Of a stretch of 14,586 nucleotides of DNA, positions 7,699 to 13,575 are shown one piece after another. This DNA is from Flavobacteriaceae bacterium. Its GTDB lineage: Bacteria; Bacteroidota; Bacteroidia; Flavobacteriales; Flavobacteriaceae. Each line of letters begins with the position of its first letter. The first letter of the stretch is position 1. The stretch is from assembly GCA_013214275.1 (NCBI GenBank), contig JABSPP010000014.1, forward strand, positions 1-14,586, given 5' to 3'. Made by a program: the position numbers and the translations under genes. Below the pieces are notes generated by a model, which was given only the letters and a program-made list of their open reading frames with translations, was not told the DNA's origin and ran no database searches.

Positions 7699-9178
7699 CA
7701 GAGAAACCATTAATATCGTTTGGTTAAAAAGAGATTTAAGACTTCACGACAATGAAGCCATAGCTAATGCAATTATCGCAAAAAAACGATTTCTAATTGT
7801 ATTTGTATTTGAAAATATGCTAATGGACGATCCCCACTATAGTGAACGACATTGGAACTTTATAAAAGAATCCTTGGTTGATATCAATGCTGAATTGGAT
7901 GCGTTGAATACGAAAGTGCTCACCGTTCAGTCTGATATCATTGGCGTTTTTAATCAAATTCAAAATTTTTATAAAATTGACAAGGTATTCTCCCACATAG
8001 AAACCGGCATTTTGGTAACTTATGACAGAGACCGTGATTTTAAACGGTACTGTCGCAACAATAATATTTGCTGGATAGAAAACATCAATAATGGCGTTCA
8101 AAGAGGGCTTCAAAACAGAGAGACATGGTTTGAGGATTGGAATGAATACATGAGCCAACCTTTAAAAGTTTTTCAGCCTCAAAAAGATCAAATACTTTGT
8201 TTACAAGAGATTGAAGATATTGAGCACATCTCTCAAAAAATAAGCCTTCAAACTCCTCAACAAACGCTATTTCAAAAAGGAGGTAGGGTTATGGGTCGGA
8301 AATATGCAGACAGCTTTTTCAAATATCGTCATAAAAACTATATGTTTCATATTTCACAACCAGCTCCTTCAAGAAAAAGCTGTAGTAGGCTATCCCCGTA
8401 TTTAGCGTGGGGAAATTTCTCAGTCAGAGAAATCTTCCAGCAAGGGCAGGAAATCAAAACACAGAGTAATCGAAGGCATATAGGTGCTTTCCTTTCTAGA
8501 CTTCGATGGCAAGCTCACTTTATTCAGAAGTTTGAAATGGAACACACCATGGAAGAGGCTAGCATCAATAAAGGGTATCATAAACTAAAAAAATCCATTT
8601 CAAAGAACTATCAAAAGGCATGGAAGACAGGTCAAACAGGATTTCCGTTGGTTGACGCTAGTATGAGATGTTTAAAAGAAACAGGATATCTAAACTTTCG
8701 GATGCGAGCCCTCACTGTTTCTTTTTTTACTCACATTCTCTGGCAGCCATGGCAAGACGCTACCACTCACCTCTCACAAATGTTTCTAGATTTTGAACCC
8801 GGAATTCACTTTCCTCAACTTCAAATGCAAGCAGGAGAAACAGGCATCAATAATTTGCGAATTTACAACCCCATTAAAAATGGGTTTGATCATGACCAAG
8901 ACGCCATATTCATCAAAAAATGGGTGCCAGAATTAGCAAATCTGGATACACATTTTGCTCAAGAGCCTTTCACTATGACTCCTCTTGAACAAGAATTTAA
9001 TAATTTTTATCTAGGGAAAAATTATCCTCATCCAGTAGTCGATATTAAAAAAAGTAGAAAAAAGGCCTCAGATATCCTATGGGGAATACGTAAGAGTTCT
9101 CTTGTCAAAAAGGAAGGTAACAGAATTTTAGACAAACATACAATTAGCGATCGCAATAGAATGCTTGCAAATGAATAA
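7691..9178 (+). CDS. Divergent photolyase/cryptochrome family protein without a complete Trp triad
   Basis: A 495-residue FAD-binding photolyase homologue. It opens with the antenna-domain signature NIVWLKRDLRLHDNEA. SRLSPYLAWGNFSVREI, FLSRLRWQAHFIQKF, TGFPLVDASMRCLKETGYLNFRMRAL and RIYNPIKNG follow the FAD domain. Aligned without gaps from W311 (E. coli W316), the triad positions are K301, W354 and L377, so only the middle Trp remains. The Asn that contacts flavin N5 is His373, within an unusual FLDFEPGIHFPQLQMQAG segment (365-382). It therefore may not photoreduce as canonical photolyases do, and it could be a sensor or use another electron path. It starts 8 bp inside the previous gene (ATGAATGA) and ends the first block. 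Confidence 0.88.
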   Translation: MNDRETINIVWLKRDLRLHDNEAIANAIIAKKRFLIVFVFENMLMDDPHYSERHWNFIKESLVDINAELDALNTKVLTVQSDIIGVFNQIQNFYKIDKVFSHIETGILVTYDRDRDFKRYCRNNNICWIENINNGVQRGLQNRETWFEDWNEYMSQPLKVFQPQKDQILCLQEIEDIEHISQKISLQTPQQTLFQKGGRVMGRKYADSFFKYRHKNYMFHISQPAPSRKSCSRLSPYLAWGNFSVREIFQQGQEIKTQSNRRHIGAFLSRLRWQAHFIQKFEMEHTMEEASINKGYHKLKKSISKNYQKAWKTGQTGFPLVDASMRCLKETGYLNFRMRALTVSFFTHILWQPWQDATTHLSQMFLDFEPGIHFPQLQMQAGETGINNLRIYNPIKNGFDHDQDAIFIKKWVPELANLDTHFAQEPFTMTPLEQEFNNFYLGKNYPHPVVDIKKSRKKASDILWGIRKSSLVKKEGNRILDKHTISDRNRMLANE

Positions 9179-9233
9179 CCAATGTTTGAATGAACAACTT
9201 AAACACCGTATTCCCTAAAATAAACTACCGACA

Positions 9234-9254
9234 AATCATCGCTTGACGATTATT
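9234..9254 (+). terminator. Weak hairpin, possible terminator of the first block
   Basis: AATCATCG and CGATTATT pair at 7 of 8 positions around a CTTGA loop, 56 bp after the stop of the divergent photolyase gene. No clean U-tract follows (AATATTTAC), so termination is uncertain, and some read-through into the second block is possible. Confidence 0.25.
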
Positions 9255-9320
9255 AATATTTACATTAAGGCGATTATTTAGCTGAAAATGAGCTGGATAA
9301 AACGATTTTTTAACGATTCA

Positions 9321-9333
9321 TAACAAAATGTTA
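9321..9333. promoter_or_regulatory. Dyad TAACA-AAA-TGTTA, candidate operator
   Basis: Perfect 5-3-5 inverted repeat just upstream of the -33 box. It shares AACAAA/ATTTTGTT content with the dyad at 587-607, and its ACAAAATGTT (9323-9332) is the reverse complement of AACATTTTGT, found at 594-603 and 627-636. It is a possible shared operator linking the two blocks. Confidence 0.4.
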
Positions 9334-9348
9334 ATTTTTGTTCAACAA

Positions 9349-9380
9349 TTTGATAAATTGATCAAACAAAACTATATTTG
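9349..9380 (+). promoter_or_regulatory. Bacteroidetes-type promoter with internal dyad
   Basis: TTTG (9349-9352), 20 bp, then TATATTTG (9373-9380) fits the primary sigma factor consensus TTTG-N19/20-TAnnTTTG of Bacteroidetes. Transcription would start near 9385, leaving a leader of only about 10-13 nt before the ATG at 9397. An inverted repeat TTTGAT-AAATTG-ATCAAA (9349-9366) overlaps the -33 box and half of the spacer, an arrangement used by MerR-type activators and by simple repressors. No MerR-type gene is in the window. Confidence 0.7.
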
Positions 9381-9396
9381 GATGTAAATACTTGAA

Positions 9397-9828
9397 ATGA
9401 TATTCAATACAACATACAAAAACAGCGAAACATCAGAAATCATCAATGATTGTCTTGGTCATTGCTTTTCTTTCTTCGAGTCACTTAAAATTGGTGGTAT
9501 TGGATCAAAAAGAATGATCGTAGAAGAAGTTAGTCAAAATTTCAATAGTTTGTTGAACAGAGTATCTGATCTTAACTATGGCAATATTGAATTACGCCCC
9601 AATGGTATTTTAGTAAGAATAACTAAAGGACTAGAGAATTACACTTGGGCGATACCATACAGAAAACTGGTCATTTATAAGTCTTATGGTTTAAGCATCC
9701 ATGCAGATGGGAAATTTATCAGATTCAAGAATAATAGAACTTTAAAAGAAAACAAAAGTTTCATCAAAAAAATGTTTCGATTAAAGGTTGAAAGCCAAGA
9801 AAAATTTTCATTTCCCGCGTATGAATAA
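9397..9828 (+). CDS. Hypothetical protein, first gene of second block
   Basis: A 143-residue protein that I cannot assign to a named family. It has no signal peptide or membrane segment. It appears to be a soluble mixed alpha/beta protein: an N-terminal helix region (SEIINDCLGHCFSFFESLKIGGIG), then short strands (GNIELRPNGILVRI, YTWAIPYRKLVIYKSYGLSIHADGKFIRF) and a Lys-rich end. The strong promoter at 9349-9380 leads straight into it. Its stop lies in ATGAATAA, overlapping the TIGR03643 gene by 8 bp, so the two are probably translated together. The overlap suggests related function, but none can be named. Confidence 0.8.
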   Translation: MIFNTTYKNSETSEIINDCLGHCFSFFESLKIGGIGSKRMIVEEVSQNFNSLLNRVSDLNYGNIELRPNGILVRITKGLENYTWAIPYRKLVIYKSYGLSIHADGKFIRFKNNRTLKENKSFIKKMFRLKVESQEKFSFPAYE

Positions 9829-10096
9829 TTTAACAACACGTTCAATTGACAGAATTATTGAAATGGCATGGGAAGACAGAACCACGTTCGATGCCATTAA
9901 GTTTCAGTTTGGACTTAGCGAGCAGCAGGTCATTGCTCTTATGAGATCTAAAATGAAACTTAAAAGTTTTAAACTTTGGCGTAAGCGAGTTCAAGGTAGA
10001 AAAACAAAACATAGTAAACTGAGAGAATTTGATAAAGGACGATTTAAATGCTCGCGCCAAAAGCAAATCTCGAACAACTCTATTTCAAAAAGATAA
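9821..10096 (+). CDS. TIGR03643/DUF2805 family small protein
   Basis: A 91-residue basic protein. The core RSIDRIIEMAWEDRTTFDAIKFQFGLSEQQVIALMRSKM, then SFKLWRKRVQGRKTKHSKLR, matches the TIGR03643 (DUF2805) family. GLSEQQVIALMRSKM looks like a short helix-turn-helix, so nucleic-acid binding is possible. The ATG at 9821 is chosen over one at 9788 because it gives the family's usual N-terminus (MNNLTTRSIDRI) and forms an ATGAATAA junction with the preceding stop. Members frequently lie near photolyase and cryptochrome genes. The C-terminal 25 residues (Lys/Ser/Asn rich) seem poorly conserved. Function is unknown. Confidence 0.85.
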   Translation: MNNLTTRSIDRIIEMAWEDRTTFDAIKFQFGLSEQQVIALMRSKMKLKSFKLWRKRVQGRKTKHSKLREFDKGRFKCSRQKQISNNSISKR

Positions 10097-10100
10097 GAAC

Positions 10101-10141
10101 AGTGCTTTGTTTTAAGCTTAGAGTTACTTAAAGACAGCACT
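10101..10141. other. Interrupted stem-loop upstream of folE
   Basis: AGTGCT (10101-10106) pairs perfectly with AGCACT (10136-10141), and inside it TTTAAG (10111-10116) pairs with CTTAAA (10127-10132), leaving a small internal loop and a 10-nt apical loop. An A-run follows rather than a T-run, so it is not a plus-strand terminator. It could be an mRNA-stabilising or processing element, or a protein site, in the only sizeable gap before folE. Confidence 0.35.
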
Positions 10142-10158
10142 AAAAAAAGACAAATTAA

Positions 10159-10860
10159 ATGAGTATCAAAACATTAATCCAAACAAAAAAAAATGGATAT
10201 AGATTAAATGGATTCACTTTCGATGAAGTCGGGGATGATCACATGTTCACTGGTTTAGAAACACCAATGAAAGCAGATGCATTTCAAACCACCAACGATG
10301 AAAAGAAAAAACAAATTTCATCTTTATTTCAACAAATCATGGATGTTTTAGGATTAGACTTAACGGACGATTCGTTAAAAGGGACACCAGACAGGGTCGC
10401 TAAAATGTATGTTGAAGAAATTTTTTCAGGACTCGACCCAAAAAATAAGCCTAAAATAGCGTTGTTTGACAATAAATACCAATACAATCAGATGTTGGTA
10501 GAAAAGGACATTACTTTTTACTCCAACTGTGAACATCACTTTGTGCCAATCATCGGTAAAGCCCATGTAGCGTATATTTCATCTGGAAAAGTAATTGGTT
10601 TGTCAAAACTCAACAGGATCGTTCAGTATTACGCTAAAAGACCTCAAGTACAAGAGCGCTTAACCAATCAAATAGCAGAAGAATTAAAAACTGCTTTACA
10701 AACAGAAGACGTAGCGGTCATTATTGACGCTAAACACCTATGCGTATCATCAAGAGGTGTTCAAGATGATACATCAGCAACAGTAACTTCACATTATGGG
10801 GGACGATTTAATTCCTCTTCCAAAATCAACGAATTATTAAACTATATAAATCATAATTAA
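10159..10860 (+). CDS. folE: GTP cyclohydrolase I
   Basis: Converts GTP to 7,8-dihydroneopterin triphosphate and formate, the first step of tetrahydrofolate and pterin synthesis. The 233-residue protein carries zinc ligands C124 and H127 in SNCEHHFVPIIGKAHVAYI, and C195 in AKHLCVSSRGVQDDTSATVTS, corresponding to E. coli C110, H113 and C181. GTPDRVAKMYVEE and GLSKLNRIVQYYAKRPQVQERLT are also typical. The N-terminal 45 residues are variable. Placed among photolyases, it may raise supply of folate for the methenyl-tetrahydrofolate antenna of DASH and class I photolyases; it may also be the general housekeeping copy. The small gene at 10863 follows after two bases. Confidence 0.95.
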   Translation: MSIKTLIQTKKNGYRLNGFTFDEVGDDHMFTGLETPMKADAFQTTNDEKKKQISSLFQQIMDVLGLDLTDDSLKGTPDRVAKMYVEEIFSGLDPKNKPKIALFDNKYQYNQMLVEKDITFYSNCEHHFVPIIGKAHVAYISSGKVIGLSKLNRIVQYYAKRPQVQERLTNQIAEELKTALQTEDVAVIIDAKHLCVSSRGVQDDTSATVTSHYGGRFNSSSKINELLNYINHN

Positions 10861-10862
10861 TC

Positions 10863-11090
10863 ATGGACATTATAGAAAAAGGACTCGAATTTGAGCAAAG
10901 AAAGCACAGGTTTGTGACGACTAGTGATCGTATTTTAGCCTCTAGAGAAGTAAAAGCTTTAATTCTAGGGATTAACGAAATTTACAAAAAAAATAAAGAT
11001 GGTGAATTGATGGATTTAATGAAGCGGTTGACTGTCATCAAACAAAAGATAGAAAAAAGGCTGAAAGGTCGTCCCTTAACAGCAGCCTAA
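10863..11090 (+). CDS. Small conserved-looking hypothetical protein
   Basis: A 75-residue soluble, charged and largely helical protein (EKGLEFEQRKHRF, REVKALILGINEIYKKNKDGELMDLMKRLTVIKQKIEKRL). Heptad-like spacing suggests a short coiled coil, and there is no membrane segment or cysteine. It sits 2 bp after folE and 1 bp before the SDR gene, so it is almost certainly co-transcribed. I do not recognise a named family. Confidence 0.8.
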   Translation: MDIIEKGLEFEQRKHRFVTTSDRILASREVKALILGINEIYKKNKDGELMDLMKRLTVIKQKIEKRLKGRPLTAA

Positions 11091-11091
11091 G

Positions 11092-11775
11092 ATGCGTAAA
11101 ATTGCAATCATTGGAGGGAGTAAGGGCATTGGCCTTGCTACCCTCAAGAAGCTGGTGAATAACAACCAGATCATCAACATCAGCAGGACGGCACCTCCAA
11201 TAAGCCATGCAAATCTGTTGCATTACACATGCGATATCTTGGCAGACAGTCCTCCAGAAATTTCTGCTTTGGATGCACTAATCTACTGTCCTGGGAGTAT
11301 TAATTTAAAACCAGTTTCTAGACTGAAATTAGACGACTTTAGAAACGATTTTGAAATTAATGTGCTTGGAGCCGTAAAAGTCATTCAGCACTATTTACCA
11401 GCTCTCAAAAAAGGAAATTCACCTGCAATTGTTCTCTTCAGTACGGTTGCTTCCAAACTAGGAATGCCATTTCATGCTAGTATTGCTACTGCAAAATCTG
11501 CTGTAGAAGGCTTAACAAAATCTTTAGGTGCGGAACTTGCACCAACCATACGTGTTAATGCAATTGCTCCAACAATTACAGATACAGATTTGGCTTCAAA
11601 ATTATTGCGAAATGAAAAAATGATTGACAGCATCATTCAACGGCATCCTCTAAAGAAATACTTACATCCTGATGAAGTCGCAGTCATGGCCGAATTTTTA
11701 CTCTCAGAAAAATCTTTATCAATATCTGGACAAATTTTTGAAATGGACTGTGGTATTGTAAGCTTTAAAATTTAG
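11092..11775 (+). CDS. SDR-family protein with Ile in place of catalytic Tyr
   Basis: A 227-residue classical-length short-chain dehydrogenase/reductase. The nucleotide loop GGSKGIG is at 8-14, the NNAG position reads CPGS (66-69), Asn90 is in the EIN helix, Ser117 is in LFSTVASK, and IRVNAIAP (153-160) forms the core. The YxxxK motif is changed: Lys135 is present, but residue 131 is Ile (HASIATAKSAVEG), so the general acid/base Tyr is missing. It may be non-catalytic, bind a dinucleotide as a sensor or chaperone, or use nearby His128 or Ser130. The reading frame is intact. Context next to folE makes a pterin-related role thinkable, but there is no direct sign of it. Confidence 0.88.
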   Translation: MRKIAIIGGSKGIGLATLKKLVNNNQIINISRTAPPISHANLLHYTCDILADSPPEISALDALIYCPGSINLKPVSRLKLDDFRNDFEINVLGAVKVIQHYLPALKKGNSPAIVLFSTVASKLGMPFHASIATAKSAVEGLTKSLGAELAPTIRVNAIAPTITDTDLASKLLRNEKMIDSIIQRHPLKKYLHPDEVAVMAEFLLSEKSLSISGQIFEMDCGIVSFKI

Positions 11776-11798
11776 AGGTCACCAATAAATACATCCCA

Positions 11799-12281
11799 AT
11801 GTCAGCTTTAAACCAAATATATCACGTAAAAATTAATTCTTTACAAGGAAAACCCATCAACTTATTAGATTACAAAGGAAAAAAAATACTCTTTGTGAAC
11901 GTAGCCTCCAAATGCGGATTTACACCACAATATAGAGATCTTCAAAAATTATATGATCAGTACCAAGATCAGTTAATGATTATTGGTGTTCCCTGTAATC
12001 AGTTCGGGAAACAAGAGCCCGGAACCTCAAGCGAAATCCAAGAATTTTGTAAAGTCAATTATGGTGTTAACTTTCTTATCACAGAAAAAGTCGATGTTAA
12101 AGGAAACAACCAACATCCACTGTATAATTGGTTAACTCAAAAATCTGAAAATGGAAAGAGGAGCTCCTCGGTAAAGTGGAATTTTCAGAAATATTTGATT
12201 GATGAAAATGGTGAACTCATCGATCACTACTACTCCATCACCAAGCCAACCAGTAGAAAAATTACAAAATATTTAACCTAG
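11799..12281 (+). CDS. Glutathione peroxidase family protein (Cys type)
   Basis: Peroxidase of 160 residues that reduces hydrogen and lipid hydroperoxides. Bacterial Cys-type members commonly use thioredoxin. Peroxidatic Cys39 lies in NVASKCGFTPQY, the family signature GxPCNQFGxQEPG spans 63-75 with Gln68, Cys84 in EFCKVNYG is a likely resolving Cys, and the catalytic Trp127-Asn128 pair lies in VKWNFQKYL. There is no signal peptide, so it is cytoplasmic. It sits in the light-associated gene block, consistent with detoxifying peroxides made by light and singlet oxygen. The ATG at 11799 gives the normal N-terminus. The gap to the SDR gene is 23 bp. Confidence 0.95.
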   Translation: MSALNQIYHVKINSLQGKPINLLDYKGKKILFVNVASKCGFTPQYRDLQKLYDQYQDQLMIIGVPCNQFGKQEPGTSSEIQEFCKVNYGVNFLITEKVDVKGNNQHPLYNWLTQKSENGKRSSSVKWNFQKYLIDENGELIDHYYSITKPTSRKITKYLT

Positions 12282-12287
12282 AACGCA

Positions 12288-12458
12288 ATGTTTGGATTGT
12301 TTAAGAGGAAAACTGAAATTGAAAAACTTCAAGATCAGTACAAAAAACTAATGAAAGAAGGGTTTGATTTGCAATCAGTTAACAGAAGTGCCAGCGATCA
12401 GAAGTACTTGGAAGCAGATCAAATTCTAAAAAAGATAGATACTTTACAGGGCTCGTAA
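12288..12458 (+). CDS. Lacal_2735-type small protein
   Basis: A 56-residue protein, MFGLFKRKTEIEKLQDQYKK followed by LMKEGFDLQSVNRSASDQKY and a short acidic-basic helix. The MFGLFK opening, the LxxxYxxLxxE helix and the VNRxASDxKYxEA segment match the small flavobacterial Lacal_2735 family as I remember it. The amphipathic start could touch a membrane, and the rest is a helical hairpin or coiled coil. It begins 6 bp after the glutathione peroxidase stop and ends 2 bp before tspO. Function is unknown. Confidence 0.8.
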   Translation: MFGLFKRKTEIEKLQDQYKKLMKEGFDLQSVNRSASDQKYLEADQILKKIDTLQGS

Positions 12459-12460
12459 CA

Positions 12461-12922
12461 ATGTTAAAAGTTAAGTACTTCATTTTTTTTCTTGTCATCA
12501 ATTTTGGCGGATTGGCTCTAGGGAATTTCCTCATGAACAACGGGCCTCAGTCTTCTTGGTATGCCCAACTCGAAAAAGCTCCTTGGACACCTCCAGGCTG
12601 GGTTTTCGGAGCTGCATGGACAATCATTATGATCTGCTTTTCTATATATCTAATGTATCTTTTTTTTGCTAAAAACAATCAAAAGAGACGACTACTCTAT
12701 GCAATACAAGTCATGCTTAATGTAAGTTGGAACTATATATTTTTTAATCAGCACCAGGTATTTGTAGCACAAATAGGAATTACCTTGCTAACAGCTCTAA
12801 TTTTCTATTTCTTTTTCACCTTTTTTAATGAACAAAAATCTAAAAGTGTCCTCTTGCTACCGTACATGGTTTGGTTGTGTATAGCGACCTCATTAAATCT
12901 ATATATTTTAGTGAATAATTAA
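12461..12922 (+). CDS. tspO: TspO/MBR family tryptophan-rich membrane protein
   Basis: Inner-membrane protein of 153 residues with five predicted membrane segments (about 5-25, 46-69, 78-96, 101-122, 130-150). The family signature is present: WYAQLEKAPWTPPGWVFGAAW (about 33-53), LNVSWNYIFF (86-95) and LPYMVWLCIATSLN (133-146). TspO binds and can degrade porphyrins, and is tied to oxygen- and light-dependent control in Rhodobacter. Here, next to a peroxidase and photolyases, it may limit photosensitising tetrapyrroles. The stop codon overlaps a tiny ORF start (TAATG, 12920-12924) that runs only 13 codons. Confidence 0.93.
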   Translation: MLKVKYFIFFLVINFGGLALGNFLMNNGPQSSWYAQLEKAPWTPPGWVFGAAWTIIMICFSIYLMYLFFAKNNQKRRLLYAIQVMLNVSWNYIFFNQHQVFVAQIGITLLTALIFYFFFTFFNEQKSKSVLLLPYMVWLCIATSLNLYILVNN

Positions 12923-13107
12923 TGTATACTAATAATAAACTTCCAAAGCTAGCAGAAAAATGATCAAATAGTAATACTAAATATGTCACAATCAGCATGA
13001 CAAATACCAATTCATAAAATCCTCGAAGAGCAGTTAGCAAAGTAAAGACCAACAGTTCAACAAAAAGAGAACATTCAATCGCAAATAGTGAGCATACATT
13101 TAAACAG
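12923..13107. other. Gap between tspO and the SRPBCC gene
   Basis: This 185-bp AT-rich stretch has no convincing gene. The 13-codon frame MYTNNKLPKLAEK (12922-12963) begins in a TAATG junction, as real genes do in this operon. The frame that continues into the SRPBCC start is open after about 13005 but lacks an ATG before 13108. No TAnnTTTG promoter box was found. It may be the remains of a lost small gene or an ordinary untranslated spacer. Confidence 0.4.
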
Positions 13108-13575
13108 ATGAAGATATACCGCCTCCACAAAACACAAAATATCCCTATCACAATGAATCAAGCTTGGGAATTTCTTTCCAGTCCAGCTAACCTAAAAACT
13201 ATCACACCAGACTACATGGGATTTCATATTCTCTCTGGTGCAGACCGACCTATGTTTCCTGGACAAATTATACAATATATTGTAACTCCTGTAATGGGCA
13301 TTAAAACCAAATGGGTAACAGAGATCACCCATGTCAAAGACAAAGAATATTTTGTTGATGAGCAACGCTTCGGACCCTATGCCCTTTGGCACCACAAACA
13401 CTTTATAAAGCCTATAGATGGAGGGGTAGAAATGGAAGACATTATCGATTATAAAATACCCTTTGGAATTTTAGGGCAAATGGTACACCCTTTTTTAGTC
13501 AAGCCAAAATTAGAAGAAATCTTTGAATACCGACAAAAGAAACTCGTAGAACTCTTTGGAAAATACGAAGTATGA
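13108..13575 (+). CDS. SRPBCC (START/Bet v1-like) ligand-binding protein
   Basis: A 155-residue helix-grip protein of the SRPBCC superfamily, which binds hydrophobic ligands in a deep cavity. The N-terminal strand and helix LHKTQNIPITMNQAWEFLSSPANLKTITPDYMGF is a strong match to this group, followed by the barrel strands PGQIIQYIVTPVMGIKTKWVTEITHV, FVDEQRFGPYALWHHKHFI and MEDIIDYKIPFG, and the long C-terminal helix. Its ATGA junction (13572-13575) couples it to the photolyase gene. Similar SRPBCC proteins are often encoded beside photolyases. The ligand is unknown; a cofactor-handling role is speculation. Confidence 0.88.
   Translation: MKIYRLHKTQNIPITMNQAWEFLSSPANLKTITPDYMGFHILSGADRPMFPGQIIQYIVTPVMGIKTKWVTEITHVKDKEYFVDEQRFGPYALWHHKHFIKPIDGGVEMEDIIDYKIPFGILGQMVHPFLVKPKLEEIFEYRQKKLVELFGKYEV

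Larger units (their letters stand above)
9179..9396. other. Control region between the two gene blocks
   Basis: This 218-bp AT-rich stretch has no coding signal. It contains a weak hairpin at 9234-9254, four CGATT repeats (starting near 9247, 9270, 9303 and 9313), the dyad at 9321-9333, and the promoter with an internal dyad at 9349-9380. It probably separates two transcription units that run in the same direction. Confidence 0.6.

Noticed and set aside
9302..9318. CGATT repeats as a short tandem or CRISPR-like array
   Set aside because: Only about four 5-bp units with irregular spacing; no repeat-spacer structure.
9788..10096. Longer version of the TIGR03643 protein starting at 9788
   Set aside because: The 11 extra residues are read out of frame from the preceding gene, and family proteins begin near MNNLTTRSIDRI at 9821.
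10101..10141. Stem-loop as a Rho-independent terminator on the plus strand
   Set aside because: It is followed by an A-run rather than a T-run, and the stem is interrupted.
12840..13151. A 103-codon hydrophobic minus-strand frame across the tspO-SRPBCC gap
   Set aside because: It overlaps the ends of two real genes. Its hydrophobicity is what A-rich DNA gives when read from the opposite strand, and no family match or promoter was seen.
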